Shown here one piece after another: positions 17,019 to 26,145 of a stretch of 32,450 bases of DNA (the first letter of the stretch is position 1; every line of letters begins with the position of its first letter). Under the pieces are notes generated by a model, which was given only the letters and a program-made list of their open reading frames with translations, did not search any database and had not been told where the DNA came from. The position numbers and the translations under genes are program-made. The stretch is from Sorangium cellulosum (GTDB taxonomy: Bacteria; Myxococcota_A; Polyangia; Polyangiales; Polyangiaceae): the NCBI GenBank assembly GCA_020720045.1, contig DYPH01000070.1, positions 1-32,450 on the forward strand, read 5' to 3'.

Positions 17019-19850
17019 ATGTTCTGGTCCTCCCTCCCCCATCTCGGAAGCGCCCTGATCCTCCTGATCATGGCCGCGGCCACGTACACGTTCGTCGTTT
17101 CACTCCGCGCGGGGACGACCGGCAGCGTACGGACCCTGCAAGCGGCCCGCACCGGCGCCTATGGCACGGTCACGCTCGTGGCGGTCACCGTGCTTGCGCT
17201 CGCGTATGCGTTCGTAAGTCACGATTTTCGCATCCGTTACGTGGCCCACTACTCGGACCGGAGCATGCCGCTCCCCTACCTCTTCACCGCCCTCTGGGGC
17301 GGCCAGGATGGGTCGATCCTCTGGTGGCTGTTCCTCCTGTCCCTCTACGTGGGGGCCTGCGTCAAATGGCTCGGGAAGAAGTACGTCGAGCTCCAGCCTT
17401 ACGTGATTGCCACGTTTATGGCGGTGTTCCTCTTCTTCACGATGTTGATGGCCTTCGCCGCGAATCCCTTCGGAACGGCGATTGGTGGTGCCAAAGTAGA
17501 CGGTGAGGGGCTGAACCCGCTCCTCCAGAATTTCTATATGATCATCCACCCGCCGAGCCTTTATACCGGCTTTGTCGGGTGCACGGTCCCCTTTGCGTTC
17601 GCCGTCGCGGCGCTCGTCACGGGCCGCCTCGACACCGAGTGGATCAAGGCGTCCCGCAAATGGATGCTCTTCGCCTGGATGTTCCTAAGCATCGGAAATG
17701 TGCTCGGAATGCTCTGGGCCTACGAAGAGCTCGGCTGGGGTGGCTATTGGGCCTGGGACCCGGTCGAGAACGCCGCCTTCATGCCCTGGCTGGTCGCCAC
17801 CGCCTACCTTCATTCGGTGATGATCCAGGAGCGCCGCGGCCTCTTCAAAGTCTGGAACTTCGCGCTCGTCACGTTCACCTTCTTCATGACGATCTTCGGG
17901 ACGTTCCTCACGCGTTCCGGGATGATCGCGAGCGTCCACTCCTTTGCTCAGTCGAGCATCGGTACCTATTTCGTCGGCGCGCTCGGCGTCATCTTCGTCG
18001 CGGCGCTGGCGCTCATTCTCTACCGGTGGCCCGAACTCCGCGGCTACCCGAAGGAGCCACGTGTCCGCAACGCCGCCCTCGGTGCCGGCCTTGTCGTGGT
18101 GCTCCTCCTCGGTCCCGGCATCTGGGCGCTCAGCTTTGTGCTCACCGGCAACAAGGTGCTCTATGCGCTCCCGATCGTGGCGGCGTTCGCCCTCTTCGCC
18201 GCCGTCGAGCTCGTCTTCCGTCGCATGAGCGGCGGCGCACGCCCCGCAGCGAACGAGCCACGCATCGAGTCGCTCGCCTCCCGCGAGTTCACCTTCGTGA
18301 TGAACAACTGGGCGCTATTGACGTTCCTCCTGTTCGTCCTCGCCGGCACGACCTGGCCCCTCTTTTCCGAGAAATTCCTTGGGGAAAAGGTCTCCGTCGG
18401 CCCCCCGATGTACAACCAACTGATCCAGCCGCTCGCGCTGATCATCTACATCCTGATGGGGGTCGGGACGCTCTTCGGCTGGAAAAAGACCAGCGCCGAC
18501 GCCTTCAAGAAAATGGCGGTCGCCCCCGTCGTGGCGGCCATCGTCGTCGCCGTGCTCCACGTCGCCTTGGGGGCCCGTTTCGGCTACGGCGCCTTCGTCT
18601 GGTCGCCGGCGGTATACCCGGGCGCTTTCGGCAGCTTTTTCCGCGCGTTGAACGCCGTTTCCCCCCTCCTCGGTACGACGGTAGCCGCCTTCAACGCCGC
18701 GATCGTGATTCAGGAATTCGTCATCCTGATCAAAGCGCGCATCAAGTCGGGTTCAAACACCACTCCGATGGCGCTCTTCTATGCGGGTGGCATTCTTGGC
18801 ATTGTCCACACGCTCTTCACGCTCCCGACGACCGGCCGTCGCCGCTACGGCGGCTACACGATCCATTTCGCGCTCGTCGTCATGCTCCTCGGTTTCACCG
18901 GTCAATCGTGGAACCGCTCGGAAGAAGCCTCCCTCGCGCCCGGTCAATCGATGGAAGTCGAGGACTATCGCCTCGAGTACCAGAAGCCGCGGATGGACGT
19001 CGACGCCGAAAAGCGCGCTGTTTCCGCGGAGGTGAACGTCTACAAGAAGGGGAAGTTCATCGGTTCCGTCGACCCAGCCAAGTACATCTACAAGAAGATG
19101 CCGGGCAATCCGACGACGGAAGTCCGGATGCTGCACTCGATCCGTGACGATCTCTACGTGATTGTCGGCAGCATCAACCCGCAGACGAAAGTCGCGGCGC
19201 TCCAAGTACATGTGAACCCGCTCGTGAGCTGGATCTGGCTCGGTTGCCTGATTCTGATGTTCGGTTCGGCGGTTTGTCTCTGGCCGGATCCGCGCACCGA
19301 CGAATCCCGCGTCTTCCGCTTTGCGCGCGGCATGGCAGCGACGGCGGCCGCCACCTTCTTCGGGATCCTCCTCGCGACGCTCCCGGTCAACGCCTACGCC
19401 CAGGGGAGCTCACTCCACTCGGGGACGGTGAAGATCGAAAACGACAAAGAACGCGAGATCTTTACCTCTCTCCGCTGCATGTGCGGGACCTGCGCTCGTG
19501 ACCTCCTCTCCACCTGCGCGTGTGGCACCGCCGAAGAGGCGCGTGCGCGCATCCGCTCGAAGATGGAAGCGGGCGAAACCAAAGACCAAATCGTCCTCGC
19601 GTACAAAGCCCAGTACGGCGTCGAGGCGCTCTCGGTGCCGCCAAACGAGGGGGCTCAGCGCGGCATTTACCTCGTGCCGGCGGTCACCGCCGTCGCCGCG
19701 ACGGTGGCGGTTGGCGTGATGCTCCGCCGCTGGAAGACGGCCCCGAAGCCGGAACCGGCGAAGGCGACGCCGACGGACAAAGCCGACACCGATCAGAGCG
19801 ACAAACTCGACGCCCGTCTCGATGACGAGCTCTCCAACCTCGACGAGTGA
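17019..19850 (+). CDS. CcmF-CcmH fusion, cytochrome c maturation heme lyase
   Basis: A protein of 943 aa. Residues 1 to about 780 are CcmF, with many membrane helices, GGQDGSILWW at about 91 and the WWD heme-handling motif WGGYWAWDPVENAAFMPWL at about 240-258, plus a large periplasmic loop near 640-730. A further membrane helix (AAATFFGILLATLPVNAYAQ) leads into a CcmH-like domain with EREIFTSLRCMCGTC at about 811-824 and a final membrane helix at about 881-903. CcmF joins heme to apocytochrome c; CcmH normally carries LRCxxC to reduce the apocytochrome thiols. Fusion puts both steps in one polypeptide. Here the motif is LRCMCGTC with four more cysteines nearby (ARDLLSTCAC), differing from the usual LRCxVCQ. 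ATG 17019 is favoured; a TTG at 17001 is possible. It is the first gene of a coupled three-gene operon. Confidence 0.9.
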   Translation: MFWSSLPHLGSALILLIMAAATYTFVVSLRAGTTGSVRTLQAARTGAYGTVTLVAVTVLALAYAFVSHDFRIRYVAHYSDRSMPLPYLFTALWGGQDGSILWWLFLLSLYVGACVKWLGKKYVELQPYVIATFMAVFLFFTMLMAFAANPFGTAIGGAKVDGEGLNPLLQNFYMIIHPPSLYTGFVGCTVPFAFAVAALVTGRLDTEWIKASRKWMLFAWMFLSIGNVLGMLWAYEELGWGGYWAWDPVENAAFMPWLVATAYLHSVMIQERRGLFKVWNFALVTFTFFMTIFGTFLTRSGMIASVHSFAQSSIGTYFVGALGVIFVAALALILYRWPELRGYPKEPRVRNAALGAGLVVVLLLGPGIWALSFVLTGNKVLYALPIVAAFALFAAVELVFRRMSGGARPAANEPRIESLASREFTFVMNNWALLTFLLFVLAGTTWPLFSEKFLGEKVSVGPPMYNQLIQPLALIIYILMGVGTLFGWKKTSADAFKKMAVAPVVAAIVVAVLHVALGARFGYGAFVWSPAVYPGAFGSFFRALNAVSPLLGTTVAAFNAAIVIQEFVILIKARIKSGSNTTPMALFYAGGILGIVHTLFTLPTTGRRRYGGYTIHFALVVMLLGFTGQSWNRSEEASLAPGQSMEVEDYRLEYQKPRMDVDAEKRAVSAEVNVYKKGKFIGSVDPAKYIYKKMPGNPTTEVRMLHSIRDDLYVIVGSINPQTKVAALQVHVNPLVSWIWLGCLILMFGSAVCLWPDPRTDESRVFRFARGMAATAAATFFGILLATLPVNAYAQGSSLHSGTVKIENDKEREIFTSLRCMCGTCARDLLSTCACGTAEEARARIRSKMEAGETKDQIVLAYKAQYGVEALSVPPNEGAQRGIYLVPAVTAVAATVAVGVMLRRWKTAPKPEPAKATPTDKADTDQSDKLDARLDDELSNLDE

Positions 19851-19855
19851 GCCCC

Positions 19856-20722
19856 ATGAGCGAAGAGACGCGTGGGGCTACTGTCCCGAAAAATAAGAAG
19901 AAAAAAGCCAAGGCGCCCGCCTCTGCCAAAGGGCCGACCCTCGAAGCGAGCGGCGAGAGCGACGGCGGCGAAAGCACCACCAAAGCCGACGCCCTGGATC
20001 CCCGCGACTCGAAGGACGAGCGGGACGCCAAGAGCGCCGACGAACGCCAAAACGCGGTGCGGCTCGGCTACGGGACGGCGCTCGCCGCAGGCGTCCTCGG
20101 CACCGGGATGGCCGTCACCCTCGGCCCGGCGCCGGCGGTAATGACCGTCGCCGGGATCGGGCTCCTCGGCGCCATCGGCTTCTTCTGGGCGAGCGTGCGG
20201 ACCCTCGCCGGCGACGCCCCGCTCCCCGAGGACTTTGAGGAGCTCGAAAGGAACGGCTCCGCGCGACTCGCCTCCCCTGCGGAGGCTCGCAAAGCGACGA
20301 TTCTCTTGCAATTGAAGGATCTTGAGCGGGAACGCGCCCTCGGCAAGCTCAACGACGAAGACTACGCGGAGCTCCGCGAGTCCTACCGGGAGCAGGCGAA
20401 GGCGGCGATCGCCGAAGTCGAAGCGGAAACGGCCGCCAAGATGAGCGAGGCCGAGCAGCTCGCCGCCGATCACCTCGCCCGCCGCGGCGTGAAGGACGAC
20501 TATCGGCAACCAGCCCCACGGCCCGCTGCAGAGACGCGCCCGAGGTCGGAGGTTGAAGTGAAGGCAAAGAAGTGCCCCGTTTGTGGCACTGAAAATGACG
20601 CCGACGCACGTTTCTGCAAGGCCTGCGCGCACACGCTGACGGAACCGACCGAAAAGGGGACCGACGACGGCGCAGCCGACGAAAAGACCAAAGATGCCGC
20701 CGAAAAGGATGAAGCATCGTGA
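19856..20722 (+). CDS. CcmI-like membrane protein with C-terminal zinc ribbon
   Basis: A protein of 288 aa. A charged, Lys/Ala-rich N-terminus is followed by a membrane hairpin (TALAAGVLGTGMAVTL and VAGIGLLGAIGFFWASV, about 75-117). A coiled-coil-forming block, ILLQLKDLERERALGKLNDEDYAELRESYREQ, resembles the N-terminal helical hairpin of CcmI. The protein ends with a zinc ribbon, CPVCGTENDADARFCKAC. CcmI helps present apocytochrome c to the CcmF/H module, and the position directly after ccmF-ccmH supports such a role; the zinc ribbon is not part of classical CcmI. ATG 19856 follows the ccmF stop by 5 nt; a GTG at 19847 would overlap that stop as GTGA. The family assignment is by motif only. 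Confidence 0.75.
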   Translation: MSEETRGATVPKNKKKKAKAPASAKGPTLEASGESDGGESTTKADALDPRDSKDERDAKSADERQNAVRLGYGTALAAGVLGTGMAVTLGPAPAVMTVAGIGLLGAIGFFWASVRTLAGDAPLPEDFEELERNGSARLASPAEARKATILLQLKDLERERALGKLNDEDYAELRESYREQAKAAIAEVEAETAAKMSEAEQLAADHLARRGVKDDYRQPAPRPAAETRPRSEVEVKAKKCPVCGTENDADARFCKACAHTLTEPTEKGTDDGAADEKTKDAAEKDEAS

Positions 20723-22224
20723 GCACTGCACGGAAGATCATGAAGACGCAGGGGGCGCTTCGGCGCTGGGTCGCCTATCTCGGTGCGGCAAGTACAATCA
20801 CCGTTTCGACGGCTGCACTTGCTCAGGACAATCCGGGATTTAAGCCTCCGCCGACGCCGACTTCGGCGAACGGTCACGTCGAGCAGGCGGCCAAGGAGGC
20901 GGCCGAGGCCCGTTCCGCAAAGCCGACGGCGAACGCTTCGGCGGCCCCGGCGGCAAGCGGTTCCGCGAAGCCGGCAAGCTCCATTGGGCCCGTCGATCCA
21001 AACGCGCCGCTGCCCGCGAATCATCCCGGGGGCGATCCGAGTGATCCTCATGGCCACGGCGATCACGACAGCGACGGAATGAGCGCATTGAACGGCGTGT
21101 TCAAGCCGCCGCCGGATGCGGTGAAAGAAGACCTTACGCTGCCTACCGGGACCCTTATTCTTAGCTTTGAAGATGCGAAGAAGAAGCCGATTGGTGGCTT
21201 TGAAATGAAGCTCGCGATCGTCGAAAACTCGATTGCGAATGGTGATTCCCGCAGCTATCTCAACCGCGCGGTGGGCGCCGACGGCACCGTCCGTTTCGAC
21301 GGTCTCGGTACAAAATCGAACCTCGCCTATCGAGTGAGTGTCCTTCGCGACGGGGCGACCTACGCGCTCCCCCCCTTCCGAATGCCTGAAAAAGGCGGCA
21401 TGGATGGCGTCCTTCACGTCTACCCGGTTTCCCGTGAACTCTCGGGCAGCGGCGCCATCGTAGCGTCCAAAGCGGACGTCTACCTTGAACTCAAAGACGA
21501 TCGCGTCCAGTTCGAGGAGAACATCAGTATCTATAACTTCGGGGAAGTTACCTGGGTTCCCCAGGAAGTAGTCATTGCCCTCCCCGAAGGATTTACCGCC
21601 GTCAGCGCTGGCGAGCAGATGAGCGATATCGGCATCGATCCCGTCGAAGGGAAAGGGGTGCGACTCAAAGGGACCTTCGGCCCTGGCCCCCACGACCTGA
21701 CCTTCCGCTATCAAATGCCCTACAGCGGCGGAACGACCCTCAGCGCCCACACAGGGCTGCCACCCCACGCCGTCTCGGCGCGCGTAATTACTCCGTCGGG
21801 CGGCGGACTTACACTCGACGTCCGCGGCTACCCGCGGCCCCAGGTCGTCACCGGCGACGAGGGGCTCAAGTTCCTCGTCACCGAAAAGGAATTCCAGCAG
21901 GGGGAGCCGCTCGATGAGGGCGTGGAACTCACCGTCGGAGGCCTCCCCGGCGACAGCCTCGCCGCAAAGATCGTGACCGGCGTCTCGATGCTGCTCGTCG
22001 TCGCCGCCGCGATCGCGTTTCGGCGCCGCGGCGACAAAGCGATCGATCCCCGGCAGCTGGCCTCGGAAAAAGCGCGTATTCTCGACGACTTGGTCGCCCT
22101 CGAGGCGGCTCGCCGGGAAGGTGTCGTCGGTCCGAAGAACTACGAACGCGAGCGTAGGGAACGCCTCTCGACCCTCGCGCGCATCCTCGCCCTCCTCGAC
22201 GCGACCGCCCCAGCGAAGCCCTAA
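20719..22224 (+). CDS. Exported membrane protein with CcmI-like C-terminal hairpin
   Basis: A protein of 501 aa from a GTG overlapping the previous stop (GTGA). It has a signal peptide (WVAYLGAASTITVSTAALAQ) and a Pro/Ala linker with a His/Asp patch (HPGGDPSDPHGHGDHDSDG), which could bind metal or heme (inference). Two beta-rich extracytoplasmic regions follow, then one membrane helix (IVTGVSMLLVVAAAIAF, about 415-431) and a cytoplasmic helical pair (ARILDDLVALEAARREGVVGPKNYERERRERLSTLARILALL). This last block again resembles the CcmI helical hairpin. I do not recognise the beta-rich domain. Tight coupling to the two upstream genes implies a role in cytochrome c maturation or heme handling at the membrane. 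The operon probably ends here, before the island at 22287. Confidence 0.75.
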   Translation: MSTARKIMKTQGALRRWVAYLGAASTITVSTAALAQDNPGFKPPPTPTSANGHVEQAAKEAAEARSAKPTANASAAPAASGSAKPASSIGPVDPNAPLPANHPGGDPSDPHGHGDHDSDGMSALNGVFKPPPDAVKEDLTLPTGTLILSFEDAKKKPIGGFEMKLAIVENSIANGDSRSYLNRAVGADGTVRFDGLGTKSNLAYRVSVLRDGATYALPPFRMPEKGGMDGVLHVYPVSRELSGSGAIVASKADVYLELKDDRVQFEENISIYNFGEVTWVPQEVVIALPEGFTAVSAGEQMSDIGIDPVEGKGVRLKGTFGPGPHDLTFRYQMPYSGGTTLSAHTGLPPHAVSARVITPSGGGLTLDVRGYPRPQVVTGDEGLKFLVTEKEFQQGEPLDEGVELTVGGLPGDSLAAKIVTGVSMLLVVAAAIAFRRRGDKAIDPRQLASEKARILDDLVALEAARREGVVGPKNYERERRERLSTLARILALLDATAPAKP

Positions 22225-22286
22225 GCGCGCCGCTCGCCCGCGGTTCCCCCTTGCGGCCTGCGCGCGACTGGCGCGATCGTGGAGGG

Positions 22287-23480
22287 ATGCAGTCTTTCTC
22301 CTTCACGCAGGCCAACGGCGCTCCAAAAACCGTCCAAGGCTACCGCTATGCGCCACCTCGGGCCGGATCACGGCGCTTCGTAGCGGCCACTCCGCGGACG
22401 CCCCGCCAGGTCGACCTGCGCCCTTTCCTCACGCCCGTCGAGGATCAATCTGCGACCAATAGTTGCGCGGCGAACGCCGTCGCAGGGGCCGTTGAGTATC
22501 TGATCAAGCGAGCCCATGGCGATGAGGGCTACGACGTAAGTCGTTTGTTTATCTACTACAATGGGCGCGCAGCAGACGGGGAAGAGATCGAAGATGAAGG
22601 CTGCGTCCTCCAGTCGGCGATCGCCGGACTGGAAGAATCCGGAGCCTGCTCGGAGGAGACCTGGCCCTTTGACGAGGAGAACGTCAACGAGCCTCCGGAC
22701 GACGATGCCTTCGCGGAGGCCGAGAGCTTTTCTATCGAGGGTGCCGAACAAGTTCCAACAAACTTGAACGCTTGGCGTGCGGCCCTCGCCGACGGTCATC
22801 CGATCATTTTTGGGTTGAAGCTCTTCGGATCGTTCGACAAGCACCGAAAACCGGGCCTCGTACCGATGCCTACGTCGAGCGACCTCGGCCGGGAAGGTCA
22901 CGGCGGTCACGCCATGCTTTGCGTCGGATACTCGGACGTCGACGAGGTATTTATCGTTCGGAATTCTTGGGGCGAAGAGTGGGGTGATCGGGGGTATTGT
23001 TACCTCCCCTATCGCTACGTGATGAATCCCGACTATAACTTCGATGATTCCTGGATCATCCGGAGCGTCGACGTCACCGAACCCGACGAGTCGACCTGGT
23101 CCGACGACGAGGAGTCGCTCCTCACGGCGATCGGCGACGCGGTTGCCGGCCTCGACGAAGAGGGGCACGCGGCGTTGCTTGAACGCCTCGGGGAAGTGCC
23201 TGTGGACGTCCGTGTCGGCCTCCTCTTCCTGGCCGCCGCAGGGGCCGACGGCGCGCTCGAAGACGACGAAATCGCCGAGGGGGCGAGCCAGCTCGCCGAG
23301 ATCCTCACCGCCAGGACGCCTTGCGCAAACTGCGGGTGGTCGACCCGGCCTGCGGCTCGGGCGCCTTCCTCGTCGCCGCCTTTGATGCGCTCGCCCAGGA
23401 GTTTGAACAGGTCAACCGCACCCTCGCCGAACTTCAGGGGGGGAGCTTCAGCCTCTTCGATCTCACGAAGACCGTGCTGA
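22287..23480 (+). CDS. Papain-like (C1A) cysteine peptidase, C-terminus disrupted
   Basis: A protein of 397 aa as read. No signal peptide. The papain-fold catalytic elements are all present: Gln and Cys in DQSATNSCAANAVAGAVEYL (about 52-72), His in GHGGHAMLCVGYSD (about 208) and Asn in VRNSWGEEWGDRGY (about 228). After the peptidase comes an acidic linker and a helical TerB-like segment (DVRVGLLFLAAAGADGALEDDEIAEGASQLAEILTA, about 307-342). From about 23310 the frame runs, out of register, through a methyltransferase gene, giving an Arg/Ser-rich tail with no real homology. The native C-terminus is therefore missing. GGAGGG abuts the ATG too closely for a good ribosome site. Codon use is more AT-rich than in the ccm operon, suggesting separate ancestry. 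Confidence 0.8.
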   Translation: MQSFSFTQANGAPKTVQGYRYAPPRAGSRRFVAATPRTPRQVDLRPFLTPVEDQSATNSCAANAVAGAVEYLIKRAHGDEGYDVSRLFIYYNGRAADGEEIEDEGCVLQSAIAGLEESGACSEETWPFDEENVNEPPDDDAFAEAESFSIEGAEQVPTNLNAWRAALADGHPIIFGLKLFGSFDKHRKPGLVPMPTSSDLGREGHGGHAMLCVGYSDVDEVFIVRNSWGEEWGDRGYCYLPYRYVMNPDYNFDDSWIIRSVDVTEPDESTWSDDEESLLTAIGDAVAGLDEEGHAALLERLGEVPVDVRVGLLFLAAAGADGALEDDEIAEGASQLAEILTARTPCANCGWSTRPAARAPSSSPPLMRSPRSLNRSTAPSPNFRGGASASSISRRPC

Positions 23481-25285
23481 ACGAGAACCTCTTCGGCATC
23501 GACCTCAACGGCGAGTCGGTCGAGATCGCACGGCTCTCCCTCTGGCTCAAGACCGCCGAGCGCGGGAAGAAGCTGACCTACCTCGACCGAAACATCCGCC
23601 GCGGCAACAGCGTCGTGAGCGATCCGCGCGTCGACCCCCACGCCTTTGATTGGGGGAAGGGGCGAACGGCGCAAGCCTTCCTCGAAGACGCCGGGAACTA
23701 CGCTGGCGAGGCCGAGGAGATCGACGCGCGCTGGCGGGAGGGCTTCGACGTCGTGCTCGGGAACCCGCCCTACGTGCGCCAAGAACTCCTGACCGCCTTC
23801 AAAGACCACTGGAAAGAGAAGTTCTCGGTCTTCGACGGCACCGCCGACCTCTTTGTCTACTTCTTCCAGCGGAGTCTTCAGGTCCTGAAGCCGGGGGGCC
23901 GGATGGCCTTCATCGTCTCCAACAAATGGATGAAGGGGGGCTACGCGGAGCGCCTTCGTGAGCTGCTCGCGCGCGAAGTCGTGATCGAGACCATCGTCGA
24001 TTTCGGCCACGCGCCGATCTTCCCGGACGCCGATGCGTTCCCCTGCGTGATCGTGTTGAAAAAGGAGGCACCGGCCGCCACCCACGACGTTCATGTGACG
24101 AAGTTCCCGCGGGAAGAACTCGGAAAGGAACTGATCCCGAGCTACGTCGACCAGCACCGGTTCCCACTCCCCCAAACGAGCCTCGACCGCGCCGGATGGC
24201 CCCTCGATCCGCCGGCAGTCGCTGCATTGATGGAGAAGCTGCGCCGCGTCGGGACGCCGCTCGCCGAGTACGCGAACGCGAAGCCCTATTACGGAATTAA
24301 GACCGGTTGCAACGAGGCGTTCCTCGTTGATCAGGCGACCCGTGATCGTCTCGTGCGCGAGGACCCGCGTTCCGCCGAGATCTTGAAAAAATACCTGCGC
24401 GGCCAGGACGTCACCCGCTGGGCCCCTGCCTGGGACGGCCTCTGGATGCTCGTGGTGCGCTCCAGCGAAAACCAGCCGTGGGCGTGGAGTGCCTCACCGA
24501 CGGAGCGCGATGCGGAGAAGGTTTTCGCGTCCGAGTTCCCGGCGATTTACGCCCATCTCAAGCCACTCGAAGACCGCCTTCGCAAGCGGAGCGACCAGGG
24601 GCGCTATTGGTGGGAGCTTCGGTCGTGCGCCTACTACGATCTGTTTGAGAAGCCGAAACTTCTATACCCAGACATCATTTGGAGCCCCTCATTCTCATTT
24701 GAGCTGCAGGAATCGTTCCCAAATAACACGTCATATTTCGTCCCAACGAGCGACCTCTGGCTTATGGCGTGCCTAAACTCACCCGTTCTCTGGAGCTACA
24801 TGTGGCGCACAGCGCAACACGGCAAGGACGACGCGCTTCGGATGTTCGGCGAGTACGTTTCAACGCTGCCAATTGCCCCGCGCCCGGCAGAGTTCTCGAG
24901 AATCCAGAGTTGGATGGAGACTGCAGGCGCGTTGGTAACGACGAATCACTCACAACAAACCGCACTTTCGGACCTGCTTCAGGTCCAGTACGAGGTCGAG
25001 AAGATCGGCAATACGCTCTCGGACCCGGGGAAGCTGAACCAGGACCTCTTTATGGACGAGATCCTGAAGCGCCGGCCCAAGAAGTCGCCGCTGAGCCCCG
25101 CCGGCCTCAAGCAGCTCCGCGCCCTCTACGCGAGCGAGGTCGAGCCGATGCAGGCGCGCTTGGCTGCACTCGCCAAGTTGGAGCGCGCGATCGCCGACGA
25201 GGTTCACAAGGCCTACGGGCTGACCGCCGCCGACGAGCAACTCCTCTGGGAGACGGCTCCGCCGCGCATGCCGGTCGGCCGCTGA
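23312..25285 (+). pseudogene. Eco57I-type restriction-modification methyltransferase, N-terminus missing
   Basis: About 655 residues remain. They begin at DALRKLRVVDPACGSGAFL (SAM-binding motif I), followed by the N6-adenine catalytic motif NPPY in VVLGNPPYVRQELL and a TaqI-like specificity region (YYGIKTGCNEAFLVD; then LLYPDIIWSPSFSFEL...FPNNTSYFVP; then CLNSPVLWSYMWR). Full-length relatives are 1000-1300 aa, with several hundred residues (often a nuclease and helical domain) before motif I, so the 5' part has been lost. No ATG precedes motif I in frame; only a TTG at 23321. The upstream sequence is the tail of the peptidase gene in another frame, implying a deletion or misjoin at about 23300-23312. 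Bases 24661-24780 are 48% GC against about 73% at 25081-25140, suggesting a separate origin for the DNA-recognition part. Confidence 0.8.
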
Positions 25286-25296
25286 GCGGCGAAAAC

Positions 25297-25324
25297 CGGG
25301 GGGCTCTTTTTTTCGAGCCCCCCC
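25297..25324. terminator. Strong hairpin with T-rich loop after the methyltransferase
   Basis: GGGGGGCTC (25297-25305) pairs with GAGCCCCCC (25314-25322) around a loop of seven T and a C. The T-run is inside the loop and not after the stem, so it is not a canonical intrinsic terminator, but it should impede RNA polymerase and it separates the methyltransferase from the next gene. Confidence 0.5.
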
Positions 25325-25398
25325 ACTTTCCGCTTGCCGAGCCCCCGCGCTTTCAGCGACCGTTTCGCCGCAAATTCCAACCCAGAGCGGGGGATCTC

Positions 25399-26142
25399 AT
25401 GGCGAAGAAAGTAAACGAAAAGAGCCTCTTGCAGGCGTACCTGGCCGGCGTGACCGCCGAGCGGGTGAACGCCCCCATCGATGCGACGGCGGAAGCGGCG
25501 CTGCGCCTCGCTGCGTTGCTGGAAGAGCCGGCGATCGCCGCCCGCTTCGCGACGCTTGGCGCCGGTTGGGAACCGAATACCGCGGCGATCCTTCGTGAGG
25601 GGGCCGCCCGCCTCCACGCGCTCAACGACCTCCTCAAGACCGAGAAGGCGACGTCGAACGACGCGAAGGTCCCGGCCCACCTCGTCCAGGAGGCGCTCGT
25701 GCTCCGCGCGCGGCTGCGGGCGCTTCTCGAATACTGGCTCTCCGACGACCCCGTCGAAGCCCCCGAACTCGAAGATATCCGTGGCGGCGCTGGCTACGAA
25801 GACCTCGCCTCGGACCTGGTCCGCTACGCAGCGATGATCCGCCGGCACCTCGAGCTCCTCGCCGGCGATCGGAAGAATTACCGGGAAGAAGACCCCGCCG
25901 ACGCCGACCGCGTCGCCGCCGACCTGCGTGGAGCCCTGGCCGAAGGCGAGAGCAACAGCGCCGTCGCCGCCGAGCTTCGGCTTACGTTCACCGGCGTCCG
26001 CCTCCTCTATGGAAAGGCGATCGCCGCCGCCCACTTCGTCTTCTACGGCGAGCCGGAAGCTTCCCGCTTTTTCGGCCTCACCGCCGAGATCCGACGCAGC
26101 GCCAAGCCGAAGAAGAAGCCGAAGCCGGCGCAACCGGCCTGA
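25399..26142 (+). CDS. Hypothetical all-helical protein between R-M genes
   Basis: A protein of 247 aa, predicted almost entirely alpha-helical, soluble, ending in a Lys/Pro-rich tail (KPKKKPKPAQPA). No signal peptide or known motif. The ATG at 25399 follows a G-rich stretch (GCGGGGG) about 6 nt upstream. It lies 113 bp after the methyltransferase and 3 nt before the Mrr-like nuclease, so it was probably part of the same defence cassette. However, helical proteins of this size and composition also occur elsewhere in the window (8346-9086), so it could be an unrelated housekeeping gene. Codon use is strongly GC3-biased like the core genome. Confidence 0.75.
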   Translation: MAKKVNEKSLLQAYLAGVTAERVNAPIDATAEAALRLAALLEEPAIAARFATLGAGWEPNTAAILREGAARLHALNDLLKTEKATSNDAKVPAHLVQEALVLRARLRALLEYWLSDDPVEAPELEDIRGGAGYEDLASDLVRYAAMIRRHLELLAGDRKNYREEDPADADRVAADLRGALAEGESNSAVAAELRLTFTGVRLLYGKAIAAAHFVFYGEPEASRFFGLTAEIRRSAKPKKKPKPAQPA

Positions 26143-26145
26143 TTC

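Noticed and set aside
19847-19858. GTG start at 19847 for the CcmI-like gene
   Set aside because: Possible because it overlaps the previous stop, but the ATG at 19856 is nine bases away and equally well placed; the difference is only three residues.
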